From contig CAZLRZ010000017.1 of the NCBI GenBank assembly GCA_964562165.1, forward strand, positions 1-15,619: a stretch of 15,619 bases of DNA, written 5' to 3'. Positions 1 to 7,936 of the stretch are shown here, one piece after another (the first letter of the stretch is position 1; each line of letters begins with the position of its first letter). The notes below the pieces were generated by a model. That model was not told the origin of the DNA. It searched no databases and saw only the letters and a program-made list of their open reading frames with translations. The DNA comes from JAKQLP01 sp964562165. Its GTDB lineage: Bacteria > Patescibacteriota > Dojkabacteria > B142 > OLB20. The position numbers and the translations under genes were made by a program.

Positions 1-237
1 CTTCATTTTGAATCTGTTTAAACTTAGTATGTCCAAAAAGAGCAATAACCTCTTTAGTAGTTGATAATCCGGTATTGATACAGATTTGATCATCCAAATC
101 ATACCAATTCATTTTTAACTCTTTGGATACCGCGAAAGAAGTTGAAGATTTCCCAACAGCACTAGGGCCGGAAATTGAAATACAACCGGAAATATAATTT
201 CGTTTTTTTTAAAAAGTCTGTGGTTCCATATATACAT
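1..237 (-). CDS. aroK: Shikimate kinase, 5' part only, with an apparent frameshift near its start
   Basis: Shikimate kinase phosphorylates shikimate with ATP in the chorismate pathway, in the cytosol. The gene runs off the left edge, so only the N-terminal part is visible. One frame, open from about 208 down to 1, encodes a P-loop (GPSAVGKSS), then YDLDD with the shikimate-binding aspartate, then a TGLSTTKEVIALFG stretch typical of the family. That frame has a stop at 209-211 and no ATG, GTG or TTG before the P-loop. The ATG at 235-237 has an excellent ribosome site (243-251) but reads another frame, which stops at 115-117. Joining the two frames in the A8 run at 203-210 gives a normal N-terminus (MYIWNHRLFKK then RNYISG). 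Either one A is missing from the assembly, the gene is broken, or it is recoded. It lies 34 bp after the membrane protein at 272-1630 and is probably co-transcribed. The family call is strong; the exact start is not. Confidence 0.8.
202..213 (-). other. Homopolymer frameshift site (T5 A8 C) in the shikimate kinase gene
   Basis: On the minus strand the initiating frame reads CTT TTT AAA AAA AAC GAA. It contains A AAA AAC, a classic bacterial -1 slippery heptamer, inside an A8 run. A -1 shift here, or one extra A in the mRNA or genome, moves translation exactly into the P-loop frame (CGA AAT TAT ATT TCC). Possible causes are an assembly indel, a true mutation, transcriptional slippage or programmed frameshifting. 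The sequence alone does not separate them. Confidence 0.6.
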
Positions 238-242
238 ATTAT

Positions 243-251
243 ATCACCCCT
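243..251 (-). promoter_or_regulatory. Strong Shine-Dalgarno site for the shikimate kinase ATG
   Basis: The minus strand reads AGGGGTGAT, nearly the full complement of the 16S rRNA tail, five bases before the ATG at 235-237. Most other starts in the window have no such site, so this one is good evidence that translation starts there, in the frame that must then shift to make the kinase. Confidence 0.7.
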
Positions 252-271
252 ACGGGCGCATATAAAGCGGT

Positions 272-1630
272 TTAATCCTTCATTAATTTTATTCTAGTTT
301 GAATAGCAATTGCAATTAATGCAACAACCCCAATTAACAAAAGTAACACTGAATATTCCGGGATTGTAACAACTAGAGGGAAGAATCCGAGGAATAAAAT
401 AAGCATGGGGATTCCAATTTTTCTTGAGAACTTGAAATCGGTTATTTTGCCAATTAAGTAATACATTAGGCCCCCGACTATTAACCAGGCGATCAAAAAT
501 GAGAGATAAAGGGGCATTGAAAAGAATCCGACATTTGATATTGATGAGAATATTTCCATTGTTGGGTCAATGGTAAAGCCTGAAATGTAATGCATTAAAG
601 GGAAGAAGACGGTGTATAAAACTGAGATCAAACCAATATCAAAAATTGATAATTTTTTTGCGAATTTATAGGCTAAAAATGAAAGGATTGAAATAAAGAC
701 AAAATATATTGGGGTCATTATAAAATATACTCTGGAAACTTGTTCTGCTGGGTTTAGCTTGTCACCAATACTCACGTTGATCATAGGTTTAGAATACAAA
801 TCCTTTTTGTCCCATAAAAGCTGTACTAAGTTATCACCAAAGTTTCTTTCACTCACGGATAAACCGTTTACTACGTTATAGGCTCGGGTTCCGTTGATTG
901 TTAAGTCGAATTTAAAATCTTGAGATCTTTTCGAGTTCTCGATTCCATCGTATTGAAAGTATGAAAGCCCTACTGTATCGTAGCTTACCTCTACAGTAAA
1001 TTCTTTTTTGGGTTCAACTTTACCGGTCCATAAAAGGACGTTTGTGGTTTCTTCGATATACGTATAAGTGTTAGGGTTTGTATTTGAACTCGTAGATTTA
1101 GCATCTGAAATTAATTTACCATCAACAATTAGTTTGGCATTTGAAATTTCTCCAACCCCAAAATTTGATGGCAATGGGAATTCAAACTTCACAAATGATT
1201 CGGATTCGCTTGTATTTTCAAGCACAAATCTTCCATTAAACGAAGTCTTATAGCTAGGCTGAAAAACCAATCCCTTTTTAACATAATCCGTAGTTAAAAC
1301 CACTTTGGCATCCGTGGATTTTAAAAAAGTATTGTCTAAAGATTTTTTAATGATGTCGGGATTTAGTTTATTGCTGATGTAAAAACTGTCTGAAGAATCA
1401 ATTTCTCTTAAAACCGGAGAACTCTGCTTCAATGGGCCATTATATATTTCGGACACTTCTTTGTAGTTTTCGCTTGATATCTCATTCCTAAAATTTACAA
1501 CCCCAATCATAACCATACTAAAAATTCCGATAATCACTGTAAAAAATATTATTGCGATCAAATACTGAATAAAGAGCGCTGTTGTTGAAGGGGAAACTTT
1601 TTTAGGTGGTTGGATTTCGCTTTTGGCCAT
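272..1630 (-). CDS. Membrane protein with large outside domain, CreD-like architecture
   Basis: A 452-residue protein of uncertain function. There is a short basic cytoplasmic N-terminus and a membrane segment at about 21-45. A long, polar, probably beta-rich outside region follows (about 46-298), then a C-terminal bundle of five hydrophobic segments (about 301-323, 328-350, 366-394, 404-422 and 425-445) ending in a short basic tail. One N-terminal segment, a large outside domain and several C-terminal segments is the layout of CreD family inner membrane proteins, and TSFNGRFVLENTS resembles their outside beta strands. I saw no decisive motif, so this is an architectural comparison only. It is divergent from the glycosyltransferase-like gene at 1702 and is followed after 34 bp by shikimate kinase. 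The start ATG at 1628-1630 has no clear Shine-Dalgarno. Confidence 0.7.
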   Translation of the reverse strand: MAKSEIQPPKKVSPSTTALFIQYLIAIIFFTVIIGIFSMVMIGVVNFRNEISSENYKEVSEIYNGPLKQSSPVLREIDSSDSFYISNKLNPDIIKKSLDNTFLKSTDAKVVLTTDYVKKGLVFQPSYKTSFNGRFVLENTSESESFVKFEFPLPSNFGVGEISNAKLIVDGKLISDAKSTSSNTNPNTYTYIEETTNVLLWTGKVEPKKEFTVEVSYDTVGLSYFQYDGIENSKRSQDFKFDLTINGTRAYNVVNGLSVSERNFGDNLVQLLWDKKDLYSKPMINVSIGDKLNPAEQVSRVYFIMTPIYFVFISILSFLAYKFAKKLSIFDIGLISVLYTVFFPLMHYISGFTIDPTMEIFSSISNVGFFSMPLYLSFLIAWLIVGGLMYYLIGKITDFKFSRKIGIPMLILFLGFFPLVVTIPEYSVLLLLIGVVALIAIAIQTRIKLMKD

Positions 1631-1672
1631 TAAAGTGGTGTTAAAAACTAATATACAATATACGTATTAAAC

Positions 1673-1682
1673 GGTGTACACC
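1673..1682. promoter_or_regulatory. Palindrome GGTGTACACC between divergent genes
   Basis: A perfect 10-base palindrome sits in the 71-bp gap between the divergent starts at 1630 and 1702. An AT-rich stretch beside it (about 1650-1670) could hold -10 boxes for either direction. It could be an operator shared by both genes, but a single short palindrome is weak evidence. Confidence 0.25.
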
Positions 1683-1701
1683 CATAAATAATTGCATTAG
1701 A

Positions 1702-3438
1702 ATGTTCATTATGAAGAAATTACTTGTCTTTTTATTAATAATATATTTCGGCTCTTTTGTCTTATTCTCCTCTCCTGTAGTTGTTTCGGATGGTTACTGT
1801 TATTACCATATTGCCCGCTCAATCGTTGATAAAGGGAACTTTATTAGCGACACAAAGCCCGATTATTACGACTACAAAGGCCATGTAATTGTTTACACTG
1901 ACAATGTTTACAAAGACGTCTGTTCACCGGGAACCGCTTTTGCTTTAGTCCCGGGACTAATGATTTCAAAGGCTGTTTCTAACGATTCAGTTAATCAATA
2001 CAACGATTACTTTGAAAGTTATAGCGGACACTCCCTAAGTGACGGGATCTCGATGATACTTACCAGCGTTGTTTTTGCAACGGCTTCTTTTTATTATCTC
2101 TACAAGCTCGCAAAATTATTAACACAAAACAAATCCAAACAGCTTTTACTGATTTCCGCTGTAGTTTTGTCTTCTTTTATTACAAACTATATTTTTATAA
2201 GACCCTACTACACGCATATTTACGAGTTTTCATCGGCTATAATATTTTTATACAACATTTTGCAGTATTCCATGACTAAGGACATTAAAAACCTTATAGT
2301 AGCAGGAATTTCGGTAAGTTTTGGTTTTAGCGTACGACCATTTTTCGCAATACCTTCTGCTTTAACATTTGCATGGTTAATGACAAAAAAGAAAGTTAAA
2401 CCAATGATTGCTTTCGCTTTAGCCAACATTCCTTTTATAGCCTTGGTTTTTGCTTACAACTACGTATCCTACGGATCGTTAATAACGTCTGGCTACAATG
2501 AAATCCGTGGCGAAACTTTTAACTACACGAGTTCAAATATTATTCCGTTATTCTTTCATCCTGGAAGAGGATGGTTTATCTGGTCGCCAATATTTATCTT
2601 GGCTTTTATTGGCTATTTTTTGAAAATCAAACATAGAAAGATGTTGTTTATTGATAACATTTCACTCGCGACGGTATTACTAACCTGCATTATGTATTCA
2701 TTCTGGCCTGCATGGCACGGAGGCGGTAGTTTTGGAGCCAGATTTATGATTATGAATGCTCCGTTTATGATTTTCGGGCTTGATTACTTTTTTAGTTCAA
2801 TTAAGAAAAAGTTCGTAAAAAGGGTCCAGATTCTATCGGTTTTGATGATCGCTTATTCGGCCTTCTTCTCCTTTCTTTGCTTGTTTACGCCATACGACAG
2901 CCCCAAAGCCAGGCTATTATTCTTCGTTACAAACTACAGAGCCGTTATTAATAATCCGATAAATTTTATGTTGGATTCAAGGCTAATAGTTGATTCAAAA
3001 ATGGGCTTTTTAGATTTAGCCCTAGGAACATCTACTCCCGTAGTTAAAATTGATGACCGAACCCAAAGTGAGATTGGCCTTTTGGCCTTTGATTACAATC
3101 CCGGAGCAAGATCAGTGCCAAAAGATTTTGTCTTCTATGTAAAAAACAATATCAATGGAAAACACCAAAAATTTAAAATTGACTTATCAAGTTTAAGCTC
3201 GAAAAAATCCGAAGCATTTTTACTGAAATGTAACAGTGAAAGCTGCAGTGAGAATTCAGATCTAATTGAGGAACAAATGGATTTCAATGAATCCGAATTA
3301 AGACTATCAAAGGATTTATACAATATGTTTGTGCTAAATAACAACCCCTATTCGGTGTATATAACTAGAGACAATAGGATCAACGAGGTTGGCCCAAATA
3401 AAGTAATATTATCGGATACGGAAGAATTTTTCCCTTAG
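1702..3438 (+). CDS. Polytopic GT-C-type glycosyltransferase-like membrane protein
   Basis: A 578-residue protein. The first hydrophobic segment (about 5-24) is followed by an outside loop with D30 in SDGYCYYHIARSI, the position where GT-C enzymes (ArnT/PMT type, lipid-linked sugar donors) carry their catalytic acidic residue. About nine more hydrophobic segments follow, up to about residue 395. Two motifs are typical of a polytopic family found in many bacteria: HPGRGWFIWSPIF at about 286-298 and WHGGGSFGARF at about 338-348. The last 180 residues are soluble and probably outside. Likely role is transfer of a sugar from a polyprenyl carrier to a cell-surface acceptor; acceptor and sugar are unknown. 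ATG at 1702 and ATG at 1711 (MKKLLVF) are both possible starts, and neither has a Shine-Dalgarno. It converges with the Excalibur gene, leaving 26 bp. Confidence 0.7.
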   Translation: MFIMKKLLVFLLIIYFGSFVLFSSPVVVSDGYCYYHIARSIVDKGNFISDTKPDYYDYKGHVIVYTDNVYKDVCSPGTAFALVPGLMISKAVSNDSVNQYNDYFESYSGHSLSDGISMILTSVVFATASFYYLYKLAKLLTQNKSKQLLLISAVVLSSFITNYIFIRPYYTHIYEFSSAIIFLYNILQYSMTKDIKNLIVAGISVSFGFSVRPFFAIPSALTFAWLMTKKKVKPMIAFALANIPFIALVFAYNYVSYGSLITSGYNEIRGETFNYTSSNIIPLFFHPGRGWFIWSPIFILAFIGYFLKIKHRKMLFIDNISLATVLLTCIMYSFWPAWHGGGSFGARFMIMNAPFMIFGLDYFFSSIKKKFVKRVQILSVLMIAYSAFFSFLCLFTPYDSPKARLLFFVTNYRAVINNPINFMLDSRLIVDSKMGFLDLALGTSTPVVKIDDRTQSEIGLLAFDYNPGARSVPKDFVFYVKNNINGKHQKFKIDLSSLSSKKSEAFLLKCNSESCSENSDLIEEQMDFNESELRLSKDLYNMFVLNNNPYSVYITRDNRINEVGPNKVILSDTEEFFP

Positions 3439-3464
3439 TTAATTTTCGAAATGATTTTCCAGCG

Positions 3465-3836
3465 TTAGTTGCCGATTGGTAAGGCCTCGCAGGCTTCGCC
3501 ATCGTTATCGCCGTCTAGGCCGTTTGTATCCTGGCTGGGGCCACCTGCATTTTTGAAAAATGTTTGAGCCTGATCTTTAGTTTGGAAATCTTCGCAATTA
3601 TATTCGTCGGTGTACTTTCCACCACTTTCAACGACATTTCCATTAATATCACGCATTACTTTTGCGCTATCCCAAGATTCACCTTTTAAAAGTTTTCCGA
3701 TATCCCAATCATTATTTGTAGATTCAAGGCCAAGTGCTGCTAACAAAATTACGATAATCCCACCAAAAACGAAGGTTAGGATTTTCTTTACCTGAGGACT
3801 AGAATTTGCTAGTTGTTTTAGTTTTGGAATTGCCAT
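3465..3836 (-). CDS. Membrane-anchored Excalibur domain protein
   Basis: A 123-residue protein with a single hydrophobic segment at about 18-38, a linker, and a C-terminal Excalibur domain at about 79-118. The domain shows the family signature: YNCEDF at its start and DGDNDGEACE (about 108-117) at its end. The two cysteines (C81 and C116) probably form a disulfide and the acidic loop binds calcium as in EF-hands. The domain is expected outside the cell, held by the N-terminal anchor. Excalibur domains occur in extracellular proteins, often beside nucleases or wall-binding parts; here no enzymatic domain is attached. It lies 6 bp after the miniprotein at 3843-3965 and is probably co-transcribed with it. 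Confidence 0.85.
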   Translation of the reverse strand: MAIPKLKQLANSSPQVKKILTFVFGGIIVILLAALGLESTNNDWDIGKLLKGESWDSAKVMRDINGNVVESGGKYTDEYNCEDFQTKDQAQTFFKNAGGPSQDTNGLDGDNDGEACEALPIGN

Positions 3837-3842
3837 AATTAT

Positions 3843-3965
3843 TTATAAAACAGAATAAAATAAATAAGCTACAATTAATAGTAATAGGACTATCACTACT
3901 ATCCTAACAACTTTATTTCCTGTGATTTTATTCATAATATTTTTAAACAAATTACTTATTTCCAT
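3843..3965 (-). CDS. Small single-span membrane protein (30-40 residues)
   Basis: A short frame of 40 codons, starting ATG at 3963-3965, or 30 codons if the ATG at 3933-3935 is used. The product has a basic, polar front (MNKITGNKVVR) followed by an unbroken hydrophobic run (IVVIVLLLLIVAYLF) and ends three residues later (YSVL-stop). This is the composition of a one-pass membrane miniprotein. It ends 6 bp before the Excalibur gene start on the same strand, which supports a joint transcript and perhaps a joint complex. A possible promoter (-35 at 3987-3992, -10 at 3964-3969) would favour the shorter form. No homology can be judged by eye, and neither start has a Shine-Dalgarno. Confidence 0.5.
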   Translation of the reverse strand: MEISNLFKNIMNKITGNKVVRIVVIVLLLLIVAYLFYSVL

Positions 3966-3992
3966 AATGCCCTTTGAACATTTAAAAGTCAA
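3964..3992 (-). promoter_or_regulatory. Possible promoter for the miniprotein and Excalibur pair
   Basis: On the minus strand TTGACT (3987-3992) is followed after 17 bp by CATTAT (3964-3969). The -35 is strong and the -10 only four of six matches. If real, transcription starts near 3957 and the first usable start is the ATG at 3935. Confidence 0.35.
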
Positions 3993-4052
3993 GAAAACCC
4001 ATATAAATGTTTATGGGGTTGTATTGTTAAAGAATTAATACTAAACTATTTT

Positions 4053-4058
4053 TATAAT
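4053..4058 (+). promoter_or_regulatory. -10 box of the delta-60 protein gene
   Basis: A perfect TATAAT lies 18 bp before the ATG at 4077, giving a predicted leader of only about 12 bases. No good -35 is found at 16-18 bp upstream; TTGTTA at 4024-4029 is too far. A loose inverted repeat (about 4000-4023) lies further upstream. Confidence 0.4.
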
Positions 4059-4076
4059 ATTTTTGGAACTCAACTT

Positions 4077-5912
4077 ATGAATGTCCCTAGGCTCCTGGAT
4101 CATAAAGCACATATTATACTTTCTGCATTTTTAGCCACTTTTATTTCATTTGCCCTTTTACTTGGTACAAATAACTCTGCGAAAGCCTTTATTGATGACG
4201 GATCAATTGATCCATATTTCGAATCTTCAAGTCTTGTTGATGGTCCAATTTATTCACTTCTAAATCAACCCGATGGGAAAGTATTGGTGGGAGGGTTTTT
4301 CAGCAATTATCTTGGTGAAAGCCATAATATGCTTGTCAGACTTAATGCTGACGGCACAATTGATAATTCTTTTGATATAGGCTTAGGATTTCAATGCACC
4401 GAAGACATCAATAAAACTAAACTATCAATTAGTAAAATAACCCCGCAAGGAATAATTGTCCTAAATTGCGGAGTATTTACTATGGCCTTGCAAAATGATG
4501 GAAAAATCATAGTAGCTGGATATTTCGACTATGTTAATGGGGTACAAAACAGCCATGTAAATATTACTCGCTTAAATACAAACGGAAGTGTTGATGCCAC
4601 CTTCAATCCGGGGGGATTAGGCATTGGTGTTATTGAAGAGGGAAATCTTGAGCAAAATGGAGCAGTTTTTGATATTGCCATTCAAAATGATGGAAAAATC
4701 TTGGTAGGTGGCTCAGGCTCTATTCGTTATTACAATGGTGTTCCTACTGATGATGGCTTAATTCGATTAAACTCAAATGGTTCTATTGATAACACTTTTA
4801 ATGCAGCTGGCACAGATACTTGGATTAATGGTGTTGGAGAGGCTGGTTTTTGGGGAGATGTTTATACATTATCCCTTTTAAGTAATGGTCAAATACTCGT
4901 TGGTGGGAATTTCGAATCATACCTAGATGGATCCACAAGTCTTGAAAGAACAAATGTTAATAATTTAGCCAGAATAAATTCTGACGGAACGATTGACGAA
5001 ACATTCCAAACAATTGGAGATGAAACTGAATATGAATACGATGTAGACGATCTTGGCCCGGATGGAATAGTTTATGATATCGTGGTACTAAATGATGGGA
5101 AGTTATTGGTTGGTGGAGAATTCGATGTCTATAGTCAACAGGCAAAATTTAATTTTGTTCGATTAAGCGCAAATGGAGTATTGGATCCAACATTTAATGA
5201 TTCAACCTTTACTTGTCCAACAGTCAATCCACCCTATCCATTTTGCGGAGTAAATCATATTGAAGTTTTGTCTTCGGGGAAAATATTAATTGGTGGAAGA
5301 TTTATTGCATATGAGGGTAATCCGGCAATGCACTTTGCTAGACTAAATTCCGATGGTACATTCGATAATACATTCTCCGGTGACGCCGGAAGTGATAGTG
5401 AGTATGATCAAGTTATTATCTTTAAAGTTCAATCAGATGGTCGCGTCATAATTGGCGGAAGTTTCCAAGTGTATAACGAAGAATCTGTCGATAATATTGT
5501 TAGGATTGGAGTAGAAGAAATTGTAACAACTCCAACAGCTACCCCAACTAATGCCGTAACTGCAACACCAACTAGCACTCCCAAACCAACAAGCAAATAC
5601 ACCAAACCTACCAACCCGGGCACCACATTAACTCCCACCCCAACAGAAGGCCCAGTAGCATTGGTTTTAACATCAACTATACCGACACCAATTGTCACTA
5701 AAAAATTCATCACAGACGTTACATACACACCAACCTCAACACCTATTGATACTCAAGTTGTAAGTCAGCAAATGGATTTGTCTTTAATAATTTGTTTATG
5801 TCTAATTTTATTATTGATTTTCCTCTTAATTCTATTTTTATTGGATAGAAAAAAGAAAAAAGAGGAGGAAGAAAAAAAGAAACAAAACTTCACTAAAGTA
5901 TCTAATAAATAA
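4077..5912 (+). CDS. Secreted, membrane-anchored delta-60 repeat protein
   Basis: A 611-residue surface protein. It has an N-terminal signal peptide (hydrophobic about 12-31, likely cleavage after SAKA near 37). Seven delta-60 (DUF5122-type) repeats follow, recognised by a D/NGK-(I/V/L)-L-V-GG core at about 66, 141, 205, 270, 340, 400 and 454, usually paired with a following RLN-x-DG-T/S-(I/F)-D-x-(S/T)-F element. Such repeats are predicted to form beta-propeller-like blades. Next comes a Thr/Pro-rich linker (about 484-558) that would cross the wall, a membrane segment (about 569-589), and a highly charged cytoplasmic tail of Lys and Glu. The likely role is a displayed binding or adhesion module; no enzyme motif is visible. 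The neighbouring Excalibur protein is also predicted to face outward. It converges with the Nudix gene. Confidence 0.85.
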   Translation: MNVPRLLDHKAHIILSAFLATFISFALLLGTNNSAKAFIDDGSIDPYFESSSLVDGPIYSLLNQPDGKVLVGGFFSNYLGESHNMLVRLNADGTIDNSFDIGLGFQCTEDINKTKLSISKITPQGIIVLNCGVFTMALQNDGKIIVAGYFDYVNGVQNSHVNITRLNTNGSVDATFNPGGLGIGVIEEGNLEQNGAVFDIAIQNDGKILVGGSGSIRYYNGVPTDDGLIRLNSNGSIDNTFNAAGTDTWINGVGEAGFWGDVYTLSLLSNGQILVGGNFESYLDGSTSLERTNVNNLARINSDGTIDETFQTIGDETEYEYDVDDLGPDGIVYDIVVLNDGKLLVGGEFDVYSQQAKFNFVRLSANGVLDPTFNDSTFTCPTVNPPYPFCGVNHIEVLSSGKILIGGRFIAYEGNPAMHFARLNSDGTFDNTFSGDAGSDSEYDQVIIFKVQSDGRVIIGGSFQVYNEESVDNIVRIGVEEIVTTPTATPTNAVTATPTSTPKPTSKYTKPTNPGTTLTPTPTEGPVALVLTSTIPTPIVTKKFITDVTYTPTSTPIDTQVVSQQMDLSLIICLCLILLLIFLLILFLLDRKKKKEEEEKKKQNFTKVSNK

Positions 5913-5943
5913 CTTATTAATATTTTACTGAAAAAGGTGTTAC

Positions 5944-6405
5944 TTAAAAAACCTTCGACACCTTAAATTCTTTGTCCCCCATCTTTTCTATAATCCCAGC
6001 CAGGTTTTCAACTACATATTTCAAATCATTATGATCTGGGAATTCATAGTTTTTAAGATCTTTTGGATCAACCCACAAGTATTCTGAATGTTCCGAACTT
6101 AGAGTTATTTCTCCGGTCGCTTTACACAAATAAAGATTCCTAAATATTGTGGGCTTATCACCGATGCTTGCCACAAAAAGAATAGAAGACAATGTACATA
6201 AGATGTCTGTGATTTCTAAACCCGTCTCTTCGAGGACTTCCCTCTTGATTCCGGTATAAAGGGATTCGTTATCTTCCAGCTTTCCACCTGGAATGTCCCA
6301 CATACCAGAAAACATTTTTTCTTCTTTTCGTTTAGCTATCAAAACTTTACCATCACTAATGATGAATGCTTTTTGTAAAAACAGGACATTGTTGATTCTG
6401 TTCAT
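5944..6405 (-). CDS. Nudix hydrolase
   Basis: A 153-residue cytosolic hydrolase of nucleoside diphosphates linked to another moiety. It contains a perfect Nudix box, GX5EX7REVLEETG, at about 41-62 (G41, E47, R55, E56, E59, E60), which binds the catalytic metal. MWDIPGGKLE just before the box and the start at QKAFIISDGKVLIAKR are typical of MutT/ADP-ribose-type members, but substrate cannot be told from sequence. Its ATG overlaps the TGA of the upstream gene (ATGA at 6402-6405), so translation is probably coupled. It is the last gene of the heliorhodopsin transcript. A housecleaning or signalling-nucleotide role is possible. Confidence 0.9.
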   Translation of the reverse strand: MNRINNVLFLQKAFIISDGKVLIAKRKEEKMFSGMWDIPGGKLEDNESLYTGIKREVLEETGLEITDILCTLSSILFVASIGDKPTIFRNLYLCKATGEITLSSEHSEYLWVDPKDLKNYEFPDHNDLKYVVENLAGIIEKMGDKEFKVSKVF

Positions 6406-7379
6406 AGTTGTATATTATTAAATGCATCACTAAAATATTCGGTTGTATTATCAACGAGAGGTACACCCGCAAGTCTTTCTCCCAATAGAATTGCAAGCTG
6501 ATCAGCAATAAAGTATGTTTCTTCTGTAGGATTAAAATTAGGATCTTTATTTACATTTCCATTATGAGAGTTTGCCACAACTAATTTTTTTTTATTATCT
6601 TCTGTAATTTCACCAATTCCACAATATTCGGAAACATGGTACCTGTCGCGCCCCCTATTAGTACAATAAAGCGAGATAACCGGAAATTGTCTATAATAGC
6701 TTTCTTTTAATCGGACAAGGACAGTTGATAAATTATTTAAGATTGGGTCATTAAAATCAATCCTATTAATTGGGATTTCGATCTGATTAACTTTGAATAA
6801 AAGTGAACGATCACTGTTATCATATCTTTCTTCCGTTTGAATTTTAATTTGGTCACCTAAGTCACCCTGCTTAAATATTGAAAATGAAGTAATAGTAGAC
6901 AATTCGCCTTCTGGTTGAAACCTTTCTGAAGATGATGATATTTTAAACCTAGGGGTATCAGCATCTTCTGAGCTGGTTGGCTTAAAAACAATATCCCTAC
7001 CTCCATTTGTTAATACTCTTAAATATTCTACACCGCCGATTTCACATGAACTCATCTCCATTTCTTCTTCATAATAATTTCCGGAATCCTGCGCAATTGA
7101 TGATAGTTTTTCTCTTTCTTTATCTTTTAGATAAAAGTCCTCAATACCTCTTCTATCTTTTAAATATTCCAGCCCCTCATTATATTCGGGCAACTGTAAA
7201 AACTTTCCTATCCAAGCTTCGGAATCCTTGATTTCTAATAATTCCCTTGGGATTTTGGGTAACACTTCACTTAAAGGAGATCCAGTAATCTGATCAATTA
7301 ATAACACACCACCATCTTTAACCTCTTTTTGGGGAGCGCTTCTACTATCTGAGACTAGAGCTTGGTCAAAACCACTCAT
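6402..7379 (-). CDS. Unknown soluble protein, family member B (paralogue of the protein at 8777-9712)
   Basis: A 325-residue protein that I do not recognise. It has no signal peptide and no membrane segment, so it is probably cytosolic, and it looks largely beta-rich in the middle. It is clearly related to the 311-residue protein at 8777-9712. Shared blocks are DGG...TGxPL...LP near 22-41; GVEYLRVLTNGG (about 116-127); a lysine/acid stretch with FKQGDL (about 169-174); IDFNDPILNN (about 207-216); YYRQFPV (about 228-234); and a C-terminal FIADQLAILLGERLAGVPLVD (about 290-310). Total identity is modest, so the duplication is old. It starts 4 bp after the five-segment membrane protein and overlaps the Nudix start. 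A partner or effector of the membrane proteins is one inference; no catalytic motif is visible. Confidence 0.75.
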   Translation of the reverse strand: MSGFDQALVSDSRSAPQKEVKDGGVLLIDQITGSPLSEVLPKIPRELLEIKDSEAWIGKFLQLPEYNEGLEYLKDRRGIEDFYLKDKEREKLSSIAQDSGNYYEEEMEMSSCEIGGVEYLRVLTNGGRDIVFKPTSSEDADTPRFKISSSSERFQPEGELSTITSFSIFKQGDLGDQIKIQTEERYDNSDRSLLFKVNQIEIPINRIDFNDPILNNLSTVLVRLKESYYRQFPVISLYCTNRGRDRYHVSEYCGIGEITEDNKKKLVVANSHNGNVNKDPNFNPTEETYFIADQLAILLGERLAGVPLVDNTTEYFSDAFNNIQL

Positions 7380-7383
7380 CGGT

Positions 7384-7917
7384 TTAAATTCCCCATAAAT
7401 ACGTCCATAATAGGGCGTCTAGAACCCCTGTATGGAAGGTAAACCAGATCATACCGATTAATGCTGCGTAGTAAAAAGAGCTTTTAGGCTGTGGCTTGAT
7501 TGCGAATAAAACTAAAACCACTCCTAGAGAAGCCAATGCCACAACATTTAAAACCAATCGGATGCTCAACCAAACCAAGTCGCTTGGATTGCTTACCATT
7601 AAATTCACTAAAGGCAACCATAAAGATGAGGCTAAAAGTATTAATGCAAAAAGTATTAGCACTGTTTTTTCACCAAGCCATTTAGGATATTTAAAGGTTT
7701 TGCCTTTTAGATTTTGGAATATATATGCAAAAAAGATAAAGTATCCGATTGCGCAAACAAGCATCGAAGCTGTATATACACCCCTAATGTTTTCAGGGAC
7801 TCCGCCCCATAGGACTTCAACGTTTTTTCCTCCGTCTAAACCTAAATAATAGCTGCCTAATACAAGAATTCCACCAATAACATTTATTGCTAGAAAAATC
7901 TTTTGATTTAACTTCAT
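7384..7917 (-). CDS. Five-segment membrane protein in the heliorhodopsin operon
   Basis: A 177-residue integral membrane protein of unknown function. Predicted segments are about 7-26, 46-67, 84-106, 113-139 and 147-173, and the N-terminus is short and positive, so it likely starts inside. Conserved-looking features are WGGVPENIRGVYTASM between segments 1 and 2, two tryptophans near the end of segment 3 region, and HTGVLDALLWTYLW in the last segment, with a lone His (H162) inside the membrane. The W-rich small five-helix layout invites comparison with TspO, but I see no TspO signature. It starts 19 bp after the heliorhodopsin stop and is followed after 4 bp by family member B, so it is a probable functional partner. 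Confidence 0.75.
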   Translation of the reverse strand: MKLNQKIFLAINVIGGILVLGSYYLGLDGGKNVEVLWGGVPENIRGVYTASMLVCAIGYFIFFAYIFQNLKGKTFKYPKWLGEKTVLILFALILLASSLWLPLVNLMVSNPSDLVWLSIRLVLNVVALASLGVVLVLFAIKPQPKSSFYYAALIGMIWFTFHTGVLDALLWTYLWGI

Positions 7918-7936
7918 TTTAAAATTGTTTAAAAAT

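Noticed and set aside
4000..4023. Loose inverted repeat AACCCAT.../...GGGGTT upstream of the delta-60 gene
   Set aside because: It is imperfect and has no clear position relative to a promoter or terminator.
5429..5728. A 99-codon minus-strand open frame rich in Val and Gly
   Set aside because: It is the shadow of the Thr/Pro repeats of the delta-60 protein, low in complexity, and has no independent signal.
5930..5970. Possible terminator between the delta-60 and Nudix genes (AAGGTGT/ACACCTT arms)
   Set aside because: The loop is about 17 bases and there is no T-run after it, so the pairing is probably chance.
7496..7849. Plus-strand frames of 117 and 61 codons opposite the five-segment membrane protein
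   Set aside because: They are antisense to a well-supported membrane protein and have unlikely Lys/Pro/Thr-rich composition.
7384..7917. Assignment of the five-helix protein to the TspO family
   Set aside because: Size and helix number fit, but the expected conserved Trp and Pro motifs were not found in their positions.
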